A stretch of DNA of 64,000 nucleotides, from contig NZ_JPUG01000071.1 in assembly GCF_000739015.1 (NCBI RefSeq), positions 20,029-84,028 of the forward strand. Reading direction: 5' to 3'. The translations under genes and the position numbers were made by a program. The notes under the pieces were generated by a model. That model worked only from the letters and a program-made list of their open reading frames with translations. It had not been told where the DNA came from and searched no databases. The stretch is from Microvirga sp. BSC39. Lineage in GTDB: Bacteria > Pseudomonadota > Alphaproteobacteria > Rhizobiales > Beijerinckiaceae. Below, piece after piece: positions 33,067 through 41,675 of the stretch (positions within the stretch are counted from its first letter, which is position 1; each line of letters starts with the position of its first letter).

Positions 33067-34704
33067 TCAGGCGGAGGCCTGAGCGGGTCGGTCAAGGGGT
33101 AGACAGCCGCGCGCCTCGAGTTCGGCCCGGACATCCTTCTTGGTGATCTTGCCGTAGGCAGACTTAGGCAGGGCATCCCAGAAGAACACCCGCTTTGGAA
33201 GCTTGTAGCGGGCGACCTTGCCCTCCAGCCATGCTAGGAGTTCCGGCTCGTTGAGCGTTGCGTTCGGCCGCAGCACGCAGACCGCCACGCCAACCTCACC
33301 CCAGGTCTTGTCCGGCACGCCGAGGATTGCGACCTCCGCGATGGCCGAGTGCGTTAGGATTTTCTCCTCCGTTTCGCGCGGGTAGATGTTCGAGCCGCCG
33401 GAGATGTACATGTCGGAGGCACGTCCGGTGATGTAGAGGAATCCTTCCTCGTCGAGGTGGCCGAGATCGCCGGTCCTGAACCAGCCGTCCCTGAAGGCCT
33501 TCGCGTTGGCTTCCGGGTTGTCGTAGTAGCCGGCGAACACGGCCGGACCGCAGACGCAGATCTCGCCAGTCTCGCCTGCCTTGAGCTCGCGGCCTTGGTC
33601 GTCCTGGATCGAGACCTGCATCCCCGTGCGCTCGTAGCCGCAGGTGCCCACCTTCACGCCGGGTGCATCCTCGGTTTCGTGGAGCGCCGGCGGAAGCACG
33701 GTGATGTTACCGGTGACCTCGCCAAGCCCAAAGTATTGGACTAGGACCTTTCCGAGCTTTTTCAGCGCGTGCTTCTGGTCTTCCCGGTACATGGGTGCGC
33801 CTGCGTAGATCACGTAGCGCAGCGACGAGTGATTATGCGCGTCGACCGAAGGATGTTCCGTCAGCATCTTAACGATGGTGGGGACAGTGAACATGTTGGT
33901 GACGCGCCAATGCGCGACCAGCCCCCAGGCCTCGTCGGCGTCGAATCGATCGCTCTTGAGCAGAATGGTCTTGACACCCCGCGCCACTTGCACGAGCTGA
34001 TGAATGCCTGCCCCGTGCGAGAGCGGCGCCAGGACCAGAGAGGCGTCCCGGTGCGTGGTGCCCGGCATCAGGTCGCAGAGATGGTTCGTGATCACGAAGG
34101 CCATCTGGCCATGGGTGAGAACGGCGGCCTTGGGACGTCCCGTTGTGCCCGACGTGAAGAAGAACCAGCACGGATCATCGTGCTCGACGGACGCCATCGG
34201 TACGCTCTGCCCGGAGTGCTGTGCGACGAGGGCATCGTAATCATCGCCCAATTCTGATGCCCCGATGGAGATGACGAAGCGGATATCCGGAGCGGCCTCA
34301 CGGGCGGCTGCGGCATGCTCCGGGAAATCGCAATGGCAGATCATCGCGGAGGCACCGCTCGAGCGGGCAAGGTAGGCGACCTCGCCCGGGGTTTGACGGT
34401 AGTTCGTCGGCACCCAGACTGCACCGAGCCGGAAGCTGGCGAACATCGACTCAAACATCTGGTTGCCATTCTTGGACTGCACCAGGATGCGGTCGCCTTT
34501 TTTCACGCCCCGGGCGGCCAGCGCCGCTGCCATGGCATCCACACGGCGATCGAGCTCGGCCCAGGTCCAGGTATCCTCCCCTCGGACGAAGCCGATCTCG
34601 CCGCCGTACCGCCGCGCCACCTGACGCAGGAAGTGGGAGAGGTTCATGACGCGCTTGGAGACGGGTGCAACACCGCCGATGGGAGCTTGAACGGGACTCG
34701 TCAT
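33067..34704 (-). CDS. AMP-dependent acyl-CoA ligase (ANL superfamily)
   Basis: The 545-residue enzyme has the P-loop FFFTSGTTGRPKAAV, the core TGDLGHLDEEGFLYITGRASDMYISGG hinge region, and the C-terminal catalytic Lys motif KSAYGKITKKDV. It activates a carboxylic acid to its acyl-CoA using ATP via an acyl-AMP. The substrate is probably the acid brought in by the TRAP transporter or a product of it. Its start overlaps the thiolase stop by ATGA. Confidence 0.94.
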   Translation of the reverse strand: MTSPVQAPIGGVAPVSKRVMNLSHFLRQVARRYGGEIGFVRGEDTWTWAELDRRVDAMAAALAARGVKKGDRILVQSKNGNQMFESMFASFRLGAVWVPTNYRQTPGEVAYLARSSGASAMICHCDFPEHAAAAREAAPDIRFVISIGASELGDDYDALVAQHSGQSVPMASVEHDDPCWFFFTSGTTGRPKAAVLTHGQMAFVITNHLCDLMPGTTHRDASLVLAPLSHGAGIHQLVQVARGVKTILLKSDRFDADEAWGLVAHWRVTNMFTVPTIVKMLTEHPSVDAHNHSSLRYVIYAGAPMYREDQKHALKKLGKVLVQYFGLGEVTGNITVLPPALHETEDAPGVKVGTCGYERTGMQVSIQDDQGRELKAGETGEICVCGPAVFAGYYDNPEANAKAFRDGWFRTGDLGHLDEEGFLYITGRASDMYISGGSNIYPRETEEKILTHSAIAEVAILGVPDKTWGEVGVAVCVLRPNATLNEPELLAWLEGKVARYKLPKRVFFWDALPKSAYGKITKKDVRAELEARGCLPLDRPAQASA

Positions 34705-35870
34705 TTGCGCCGTTCCAGGATGGACACGTAATTGGCGACGGCCGCGCCGCCCATGTTGAATACGCCCGCAAGATTGGCGTCTGGGATCTGCATGTCGCCA
34801 GCCTGGTTCATGAGCTGGAGGCAGGCCATGATGTGCAACGACACGCCGGTGGCGCCGATTGGGTGGCCCTTCGACTTGAGGCCGCCGGATGGATTGATCG
34901 GCAGGCGACCGTCTTTCTCGGCAATGCCCTCCCGCACAACACGGTAGCCATCGCCCGGCGAGGCCAATCCCATCGCCTCGTATTCAATGAGCTCAGCGAT
35001 GGTGAAGCAGTCATGGGTCTCGACCAGATCGAGGTCGTCCAGTGTTACACCTGCATGAGCCCGTGCCTTGTCCCAGGCCATACGTGCACCGGCAAAGGCC
35101 GTCGGGTCGCGTCGCGATAGGGGCAGAATGTCATTGACATGCTGGCGGGTGCGGAAGGCGATTGCCTGCTGGAGCCGTTCGGCCGTCTCCTCGTCGGCCA
35201 CGACGAGCGCGGCTGCCCCATCCGAGATCAGTGAGCAGTCCGTCCGCCGCAGCGGGGCCGCCACATAGGGGTTCTTGTCGGAGACCGCATTACAGAACTC
35301 GAAGCCAAAGTCGCGTCGCATCTGCGCATAGGGATTCGCGACACCATTCCTGTGATTCTTGGCGGAGATGCGGGCAAGCTCCTCGCTGCGGTCGCCGTAA
35401 CGCTGGAAGTAGGTCTGAGCGATCCGGCCAAACACCCCGGCGAAGCCGCCGTTGATATCGGCCTCTTCCTTTCTGTAGGAGGCACTCAGCAGGATATCGC
35501 TGGTTTCGACTACGGGCTTGGCAGTCATCTTCTCAGCCCCGACGACGAGAGCGATGCGCCCGCGTCCGCTCTCGATAAAGTCGAGAGCCGCGTAGATCGC
35601 GGCCGACCCGGTCGCGCAAGCATTCTCCAGACGGGTCGACGGGACGTGGGCGAGAACCGGCTGATCGAGCGCAACCTGTGCAGCCTCAAATCCCTGTTTC
35701 GAGAAGCCGTTGTTCATGACGCCGACATAGATCCCATCGACTTCCTCAGCTCCAACCCCAGCGTGAGCGAGGGCCTCGCCCGAAACTCTGGCCATCAGGC
35801 TTTCGACATCGGGATCTTCCAATTTGCCGAAGGGCGTATGGGCCCAACCGACGATGCAAGCACGTGCCAT
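34701..35870 (-). CDS. Thiolase-family protein, SCP2/SCP-x type
   Basis: The 389-residue protein shows LENACATGSAAIYAALDFIESG with the nucleophilic Cys, VETHDCFTIAELIEYEA with catalytic His, GGLKSKGHPIGATGVSLHIM with the second His, and a NMGGAAVAN ending in place of the usual C-x-G-xG. This is the SCP-x branch that carries out thiolytic cleavage of 3-ketoacyl-CoA. It is coupled to the ligase by ATGA overlap and preceded by DctQM. With SDRs and ligase it makes a beta-oxidation-like cycle. Confidence 0.92.
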   Translation of the reverse strand: MARACIVGWAHTPFGKLEDPDVESLMARVSGEALAHAGVGAEEVDGIYVGVMNNGFSKQGFEAAQVALDQPVLAHVPSTRLENACATGSAAIYAALDFIESGRGRIALVVGAEKMTAKPVVETSDILLSASYRKEEADINGGFAGVFGRIAQTYFQRYGDRSEELARISAKNHRNGVANPYAQMRRDFGFEFCNAVSDKNPYVAAPLRRTDCSLISDGAAALVVADEETAERLQQAIAFRTRQHVNDILPLSRRDPTAFAGARMAWDKARAHAGVTLDDLDLVETHDCFTIAELIEYEAMGLASPGDGYRVVREGIAEKDGRLPINPSGGLKSKGHPIGATGVSLHIMACLQLMNQAGDMQIPDANLAGVFNMGGAAVANYVSILERRK

Positions 35871-35960
35871 ATCTGCAATTCCTTCAATGTGTGATCGTTT
35901 GAAAGCGATGTCGTAACTATCCTGGCTGGGCAGCCCTTGCGGACTGTCCGACGGTGATCG

Positions 35961-37832
35961 TCAGAGGAGACCGACTGAGATCCAAGGCACTGTAGCAATG
36001 ATGATGAGGCCCACGAGCAGCGCGACGAGGTACGGCCAGATAGCGCCGATGGCCTCATCCGGCGGGACGCTGCCGATCTTGCAGGCGAGATAGAAGCCTA
36101 CCCCAATCGGCGGAGCCATGAGGCCGATGTTCATCGCCGTCACAATGACCATTGCGTAGTGGATGTCATTGATTCCGAGGTTCTTCGCGATCGGGAACAT
36201 GAGCGGAGCCATGAGCACGATGGCCGGCAGGCCCTCGAGCACGCTGCCCAAGATCAGGAAGACCACAATGGTCACGGCCATGAACGAGAGCCAGCCGCCG
36301 GGCAGTCCCGTCATGAATGTCGCGAGGCTCTGGGCAACGCCGGCTTGCGTGATCGCCCATGCCATTGCAAGGGCGGTTCCGAGGATCAGCAGGATCGATC
36401 CGGTGAGGGCCGCCGTCTCCACGAGCATGGCGTAGAACGTGCGCCAGCCGATGCCCCCATAGAGGACAATGCCGACGAACAATGCGTAGATTACCGCAAT
36501 GGTCGACACCTCGGTTGCCGTCGCTACCCCGCCGGCCACCGTGCTGCGGATGAGGAACGGCAGAACGAGGGCAGGCGCGGCAACGAGGAGGGTGCGCCCC
36601 ATCAAAGAGACGGGCGCCCGGCGCACCTTGGACATGTCTTCGTGCCGGCTCTTCCAACGAGCCAGGATCGCCAAGACCGCGAGCAGGACCATGGCGACAA
36701 CGATGCCGGAGGTGAACAGGCCCGCAATTGAGACCCCCGCGACGGATCCCAGCACGATCAGCACGATCGAGGGCGGCACGGTGTCGGCCATGGCGGCACC
36801 GGTAGCCAGCAGCGCGATCATCTCCCGCGGGCTGTGGCCGCGCCGCTTCATCTCCGGGAACAGCGCCGGAGCGACCGTGGCCATGTCCGAGACCTTCGAG
36901 CCGGAGATGCCGGAGACCACAAACAGCGAGCCGAGCAGCACGTAGGACATGCCGGCGCGGACATGGCCGAGCAGGGAGGCCAGGAAATCGATGATGGCTT
37001 TGCCCATGCCGGTGGCATCTAGGATGCAGCCCAGGAAGACGAAGATCGGAACCGACAGCAGAATCAGGCCGGACATGCCCTCATCCATACGGCCGATCAT
37101 GACGAAGGTCGGAACCTGCGTCGCGAAGGCAAGGTAGCTCAGCGTGCCGATGCCGAAGCAGAACGCGATCGGAACGCCGGCGACGAGACATGCGGCGACG
37201 AATATGACGAGGAAGAGAACGATCTTGGCGTTGCCAAGTCTGACGAGCGAAGGCGAGAAATACCACAGCAAGCCTGCGATCACGGCAATTGCGAGAGCAG
37301 AGATGATCAAGTCGCGCCACGTTGAAGTCCGGAGGGCATACGCGAGAACGATACCAAGCATCGCTATCATGCCGAAGGGAATGGCGGCCGCCCGGAAGGT
37401 ATTCGGAATTTCCAGTGCGGCGGTGGTGATGTACCACTCCTCCATCGCATAGTCGAAGGCCGGGGCGACCAGCGACAGAAGAAAGGAGACGATCACCAGA
37501 AGCCCGAAGGTCTCCACGAACCGCTGTGTCCGCTCCGGCATCATGTTGAGGAACAGCGTCAGCCTGAGGTGCTCGTTGCGGTCGAGTGCAATCGCGGATC
37601 CGAGCATCGCAAGCCACAGAAAGCACAGCGATGCGACCTCATCGATCCACACCACCGGGAGCGAGAATACATAGCGGGAGATGACGCCTGCCAGCAGCAG
37701 GACAATGATGGCCACGAGCAGCGCCGACGAAACGATCTCGAAGGGCCTGAGAAGGCGGGAGCCCTGCCGGACGTCGCTTTCGGCGACGGGCAAGGATTCC
37801 GGCGCGGCGAGTACGTGTGCAGAGGAAGCCAT
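35961..37832 (-). CDS. TRAP transporter fused permease (DctQM), second paralogue
   Basis: The 623-residue fusion has DctQ near residues 30-180 and DctM from about 200. It shares long nearly identical blocks with the fusion at 26022, for example SKVSDMATVAPALFPEMKR and DTVPPSIVLIVLGSVAGVS. The start ATG 37832 is preceded by AGGA; an upstream TTG at 37838 is possible. It pairs with the DctP at 37946-38965 and probably imports the acid that this operon degrades. Confidence 0.93.
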   Translation of the reverse strand: MASSAHVLAAPESLPVAESDVRQGSRLLRPFEIVSSALLVAIIVLLLAGVISRYVFSLPVVWIDEVASLCFLWLAMLGSAIALDRNEHLRLTLFLNMMPERTQRFVETFGLLVIVSFLLSLVAPAFDYAMEEWYITTAALEIPNTFRAAAIPFGMIAMLGIVLAYALRTSTWRDLIISALAIAVIAGLLWYFSPSLVRLGNAKIVLFLVIFVAACLVAGVPIAFCFGIGTLSYLAFATQVPTFVMIGRMDEGMSGLILLSVPIFVFLGCILDATGMGKAIIDFLASLLGHVRAGMSYVLLGSLFVVSGISGSKVSDMATVAPALFPEMKRRGHSPREMIALLATGAAMADTVPPSIVLIVLGSVAGVSIAGLFTSGIVVAMVLLAVLAILARWKSRHEDMSKVRRAPVSLMGRTLLVAAPALVLPFLIRSTVAGGVATATEVSTIAVIYALFVGIVLYGGIGWRTFYAMLVETAALTGSILLILGTALAMAWAITQAGVAQSLATFMTGLPGGWLSFMAVTIVVFLILGSVLEGLPAIVLMAPLMFPIAKNLGINDIHYAMVIVTAMNIGLMAPPIGVGFYLACKIGSVPPDEAIGAIWPYLVALLVGLIIIATVPWISVGLL

Positions 37833-37916
37833 ATCCAATGTTCCTACGGATTTGTGGTGATCACGTCCGGTGGAGCGAGGGTCATCCGCGGACGGGACGA
37901 CCCTGCGACCTTTGAA

Positions 37917-37935
37917 TCAGCGGCGTGATCGCTGA
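37917..37935 (-). promoter_or_regulatory. Small hairpin between DctP and DctQM genes
   Basis: TCAGCG (37917-37922) and CGCTGA (37930-37935) form a 6-bp stem with a 7-nt loop in the 107-bp gap, within 30 bp of the DctP stop. Such intercistronic stems often lower expression of the membrane gene relative to the binding protein. Confidence 0.4.
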
Positions 37936-37945
37936 CTCTGACGCC

Positions 37946-38965
37946 TTACGCCAGGGTGCCGACGGACTTCTCGAGGATCGCCCAGGCCTCGTCACCGTAC
38001 TTGCCCTTCCATTCGGCATAGAATCCGGCTTGGCGCAGCTTGTCGCGGAATGCCGCCGGATCAGGCTGGTTGACCACCATGCCCTTCGCGGCAAGCTCCT
38101 GCTGAAGGCTGGCATTGAGCTTGGCCACGTCCTCGCGCTCTTTCTCGGCCGCAGCATTGATGTGCTTGGCCACGATGGTGCGGACATCCTGGGGCAGCCG
38201 CTCCCAGGCGCGCCGGTTGCCCAGGAACCAGAAGCCGTCCCACATGTGGTTGGTCATTGAGAGGTGTTTTTGCACCTCGAACAGCTTCGCGGTCGAGATG
38301 ATCGCCAGCGGGTTCTCCTGACCGTCGACGACCTTGGTCTGAAGCGCGGTGTAGGTCTCGTTGAAGTTGATCGAGGTGGGCGCAGACTCGAACGCCTTGT
38401 ACATGGACGTCCAGAGCGGTGAGACCGGTACCCGGATCTTGAAGCCCTTCAGGTCCTCCGGCGTGTTGATCGGCTTCGTCGCCGACGTGGTCTGGCGGAA
38501 GCCGTTGTCCCATATCTTGTCCATGACGACGAGGTTCACCTTGGCGATCTGCTGGCGGACATAAGCGCCCAGGTCCCCGTCCATGGCCTTCCAGACCGAT
38601 GCGTAGTCCGGGAAGGCGAAACCCACCCCGTTGATGGAGGCGGCCGGCACAAGCGTCGACAGAATCAGGCCCGACAGAGTGAAGAACTCGACGCCGCCCG
38701 AGCGTACCTGGCTAAGCGTGTCAGTATCGGAGCCGAGCTGGCTGCTGGGAAAGATTTGCAGTTCAAAACGGCCATTGGTCTCAGCCTTGATCGCCGCAGC
38801 CATTTCCTGAGCCCGCAAGTTCATTGGATGGGTTATGGGCAGGTTATTGGCGTATTTGTAAGTGAACTCGGCCTGCTGCGCGCGTGCGATGAACGGCGCC
38901 CCTACAACCCCGCCTGCGAATGCGGTTGAGCCGGCGATGAGCAGACGGCGACGAGAGATGATCAT
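37946..38965 (-). CDS. TRAP transporter substrate-binding protein (DctP), second paralogue
   Basis: The start ATG 38965 follows AGGAGG-type site GCCAGGAGG. The 339-residue protein has a twin-arginine-type signal (ISRRRLLIAGSTAFAGGVVG, ending FIARA) and the DctP features NGRFELQIFPSSQLGS, GFKIRVPVSP and NPLAIISTAKLFEVQ, very close to the DctP at 23781. It is the first gene of the large minus-strand operon and faces the IclR gene. The longer frame to 39082 runs through the promoter and is dropped. Confidence 0.93.
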   Translation of the reverse strand: MIISRRRLLIAGSTAFAGGVVGAPFIARAQQAEFTYKYANNLPITHPMNLRAQEMAAAIKAETNGRFELQIFPSSQLGSDTDTLSQVRSGGVEFFTLSGLILSTLVPAASINGVGFAFPDYASVWKAMDGDLGAYVRQQIAKVNLVVMDKIWDNGFRQTTSATKPINTPEDLKGFKIRVPVSPLWTSMYKAFESAPTSINFNETYTALQTKVVDGQENPLAIISTAKLFEVQKHLSMTNHMWDGFWFLGNRRAWERLPQDVRTIVAKHINAAAEKEREDVAKLNASLQQELAAKGMVVNQPDPAAFRDKLRQAGFYAEWKGKYGDEAWAILEKSVGTLA

Positions 38966-39073
38966 GTAAACCTCCTGGCAGGTCTCACGGGACCTTTGCG
39001 TTTCCTTAGATCTTTTAGGGTCCATGAGATGGACCTTCTTGTTTTCTCGGGTTAACAGGAACGTTAGATTGCG

Positions 39074-39107
39074 GTTTGTCAAACAGTTAGTGTTCTCCCT
39101 AGGAACA
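39074..39107. promoter_or_regulatory. Paired palindromes between DctP and IclR genes
   Basis: GTTTGTCAAAC (39074-39084) and TGTTC-TCCCTAG-GAACA (39091-39107) are two inverted repeats within the 173-bp divergent promoter region, sitting next to the IclR start. They are good candidates for the IclR-binding sites; the binding is inferred. Confidence 0.5.
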
Positions 39108-39138
39108 GCACGTTAGCCGAGCCTGAAGGGTCCACATA

Positions 39139-39996
39139 ATGGAACATCCAAGGAGCACGTCAGCCCGAAAGGCCGTGCAGGTGATCGGCGATGCCGCTGC
39201 CGGCGGTGCTCAAAGCATCGACCGTGCCGCCACCCTGCTCCTCCTCGTAGGTCGAGCGGGGCCGTTCGGCGCTCGCCTCTCGGAGATTGTCGAGCAATGC
39301 GATCTTCCTAAGCCGACTGTCCGGCGGATGCTTCTCGCCCTCGTAAGAGCAGGCCTTCTCGACCAAGATCCGGAAACACGACGCTATTACATCGGGCCTG
39401 AGATCTACGTTCTGGGCACTCTCGCAAGCACTCGTTTCGGCATACATCCGATATCGCTCCGTTCTCTCGTGCGGCTGAGCCAGGAGACTGGCGACACAGC
39501 CTTCCTTTCGGTCCCTCGAGGCATCTACTCCATCTGCGTCCATCGCGAGGAAGGGCCGTACCCGATCCGTGTCCATGCGCTTCACGCCGGCGACCGCCAC
39601 CCTTTGGGGGTCGGTGCCGGAAGTCTTGCCCTGTTGTCTGCCTTTCAGGACCACGAGGTGGAGGAAGTCCTGGCCGCGAACGCGGACGTCTTAGCTGAGA
39701 AATATCCCAATCATTCGCCACCCGTACTCCGCACGCTCGTTCAGGAGACCCGGGCGAAGGGTTACGCGCTCAATCCAGGCCATATACTCCCGAGCTCCTG
39801 GGGTGTCGGCGTTCCCATCCGTGGAGTGGATGGCCGACCTGTCGGTGCGCTCTCTATTGCTGCGATCGAAAGTCGTTTGAGCGAAACCCGCCAGCGAGAG
39901 ATCGCCTCGCTCCTCAAGAAGGAAGCAACCTGGATAGAGATGCGCCTGAGCGAGGTCGGGACCGCCGACAAGCCGTCGAGGAAGAAGGCCAGATAG
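39139..39996 (+). CDS. IclR-family transcriptional regulator
   Basis: The 285-residue protein has an IclR wHTH near residues 20-90 (AATLLLLVGRAGPFGARLSEIVEQCDLPKPTVRRML) and the C-terminal effector domain with TGDTAFLSVPRGIYSICVHREEG and LPSSWGVGVPIRGVDGRPVGALSIAA. IclR proteins regulate acid and aromatic catabolism, often by an effector made in the pathway. It is divergent from the TRAP-led operon by 173 bp and is the natural regulator. A start at ATG 39139 is preceded by AGGG. Confidence 0.94.
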   Translation: MEHPRSTSARKAVQVIGDAAAGGAQSIDRAATLLLLVGRAGPFGARLSEIVEQCDLPKPTVRRMLLALVRAGLLDQDPETRRYYIGPEIYVLGTLASTRFGIHPISLRSLVRLSQETGDTAFLSVPRGIYSICVHREEGPYPIRVHALHAGDRHPLGVGAGSLALLSAFQDHEVEEVLAANADVLAEKYPNHSPPVLRTLVQETRAKGYALNPGHILPSSWGVGVPIRGVDGRPVGALSIAAIESRLSETRQREIASLLKKEATWIEMRLSEVGTADKPSRKKAR

Positions 39997-40005
39997 CCTT
40001 GCCGG

Positions 40006-40590
40006 TCACAGGTTGAGCCCGGAGACCGAGCCGTCATGGGCAACGAGGGCGATCCTGATGCCGGCCCGCCGGACGAGCGGACGGCTCCGCCAGGTCTCCG
40101 CGAGCTTGCGAAGAACAGGCGTGTCCGGCACCGCGGTGACCACGATATCGTCGGCGGAGACGTCGAACAGGAGCGCCTGGCCGAGCGCCATCTTGAGCAG
40201 CGGGTACTCCGGATTTCCGGGCTTTCGGACCAGCGGGCCCTTCTTGCATTCGGCGACGATGCGTCGGCCGTCGACTAGCGCGACAACGTCGCCTTCGCCC
40301 GGCCGCGAGTGCACCCGGATTGTCTTGTCGCCACGCCGGTAGGTGCCGGTCCAGACGTTGCGGCCGACCTGCGGCTCCTTAATCTGCTCCCAGCCAGTGG
40401 CAGCCATGAAGCGGCCGATGTCAAAGATGACGGCGTCCCCGACCTTGATGCTGGCCCCATCGATCGCGACGCTAGCCATCGCGCCCGAGCCGGGAAGCGA
40501 TAGGATAAACTCGGCCAGCCGCAGGGCCACCTCAGCCTCCGGCATGTGGTTGGGTTGGCGGCCGAGATCCGGCGATACAGCACCGCTCAT
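40006..40590 (-). CDS. Predicted PD-(D/E)xK-type nuclease-like protein
   Basis: Taking ATG 40590 as start (MSGAVSPDLGRQPNHMPEAE) gives 194 residues. The longer frame to 40911 overlaps the excalibur gene and is improbable. The segment GEGDVVALVDGRRIVAECKKG holds Asp, then Glu-Cys-Lys, the spacing of a PD-(D/E)xK nuclease core. The rest (VGRNVWTGTYRRGDKTIRVHSR) has no recognised family. It lies 43 bp after the excalibur protein gene and so joins the nuclease cluster; a restriction-like or DNA-processing role is only a suggestion. No partner methylase is visible. Confidence 0.6.
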   Translation of the reverse strand: MSGAVSPDLGRQPNHMPEAEVALRLAEFILSLPGSGAMASVAIDGASIKVGDAVIFDIGRFMAATGWEQIKEPQVGRNVWTGTYRRGDKTIRVHSRPGEGDVVALVDGRRIVAECKKGPLVRKPGNPEYPLLKMALGQALLFDVSADDIVVTAVPDTPVLRKLAETWRSRPLVRRAGIRIALVAHDGSVSGLNL

Positions 40591-40633
40591 GGTCAGTATG
40601 TGTTCTAGTCCAGCTTGCACTGGAACAAAAACC

Positions 40634-40924
40634 CTAGCAGCCGATCTCGCTTTTGATCCTCTCGACTTCCGAGCGTGAACGACAGACGTTCTCGCAAGGG
40701 ATCCCGTCACTGTCGCCATCGGCACGCCTATAGCCGCCGCACCACATCTGAACAGCTTCCCGGCATGTGCTGGCTGCCTTGCAGGATCTTGCTTGAGCGA
40801 CCTGGAAGGGTCGCAGGTTCTCCAGCCTGTCGAAGAGGGGCGACGAGCCAGGGTGATCGAAGGCGAGAGCGGATCCGAGTTGGCTTCCTGCCAATACCAG
40901 CCCAAGGACAAGTGATTTCAGCAT
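40634..40924 (-). CDS. Exported excalibur calcium-binding-domain protein
   Basis: The 96-residue protein has an N-terminal signal (LKSLVLGLVLAGSQLGSALA) and a Cys-rich end with GDSDGIPCENVC, the excalibur pattern DxDxDGxxCE, a compact EF-hand-like calcium motif often attached to surface nucleases. Six Cys suggest disulfides. Its start follows the nuclease stop by 12 bp, with GGGGGAGAACGC as ribosome-binding site. It likely works with the adjacent SNase. Confidence 0.88.
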   Translation of the reverse strand: MLKSLVLGLVLAGSQLGSALAFDHPGSSPLFDRLENLRPFQVAQARSCKAASTCREAVQMWCGGYRRADGDSDGIPCENVCRSRSEVERIKSEIGC

Positions 40925-40936
40925 TGCGTTCTCCCC

Positions 40937-41632
40937 CTACCCTCTTGGTGCCCGCCAACCGGCGGCTTTGGCTTCATCCTCAGAGCAGAACCAGCGCTCG
41001 CCCTTTGCTTCATCGATGGTCGTGCGGGCATAGTGGCGACTGACCGGTAGATGGTAGATCCGCTCCGAGCCGGAGATGTTGCCTTTGATGGCGCACTTGC
41101 GGTCCGAACCGACTGAAGCCTCGTTAGGCAGCCTTTCGCCACGGCGCCAGTCCCACGGCTTGACGAAGGTGCCCGCCCACAGACCACGCTTGGCCCGACG
41201 GGCTTCTTCCTCCTCATCAGAGTAGCGGCCGTCGGAGTACTGAGTGTATTCGACCGCCCAGCCCTGCCGGATCAGCGCACCGGCAATGTCCCGGCCATTG
41301 GCCTCGCAGGTGGCGACAATGCGGCTGTAACGATCCCGGTCCTGCTCCTTGCATGTCACCCGCCCGTTGCGCCCGATGATTGACGCGAGTGCATCAGCGG
41401 CTTTTGAGCCGCAGAGATACCGAGTTCCAGAAGCATCATTGCAGGTCTGCTGGCTTTCCGGGCCGTCAACGCCATACAGGCGGATGCGGGTTTTCTCGCC
41501 TTGGATGGCAATGGTGTCCACGTCGACAACATCGGCTTGGCCCGAGAGGGACTGAGCCATCACCGGTGTTACCAAAGCGATGACGGCAAGAGCAAGTACA
41601 GCGCAAAGCAAATTTATTTCTCCAGATAGCAT
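40937..41632 (-). CDS. Exported thermonuclease-family (SNase-like) nuclease
   Basis: The 231-residue protein has a signal sequence (INLLCAVLALAVIALVTPVMAQ) and an SNase domain (about 27-150): VVDVDTIAIQG, IRLYGVDGPES, EQDRDRYSRIVATC and WAVEYTQYSDGRYSDEEEEARRAKRGLWAG, with the expected Asp, Arg and Glu residues in place. A C-terminal module with WFCSEDEAKAAGW follows, seen in related bacterial nucleases. The ATG at 41632 has little ribosome-binding site; a TTG at 41611 after GGAG is an alternative. It is the head of a three-gene unit with the excalibur and PD-(D/E)xK genes. Confidence 0.88.
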   Translation of the reverse strand: MLSGEINLLCAVLALAVIALVTPVMAQSLSGQADVVDVDTIAIQGEKTRIRLYGVDGPESQQTCNDASGTRYLCGSKAADALASIIGRNGRVTCKEQDRDRYSRIVATCEANGRDIAGALIRQGWAVEYTQYSDGRYSDEEEEARRAKRGLWAGTFVKPWDWRRGERLPNEASVGSDRKCAIKGNISGSERIYHLPVSRHYARTTIDEAKGERWFCSEDEAKAAGWRAPRG

Positions 41633-41675
41633 CTTTGAATTGTAATGAGTGGATCGACTGATCTTCTGCTTCTGA

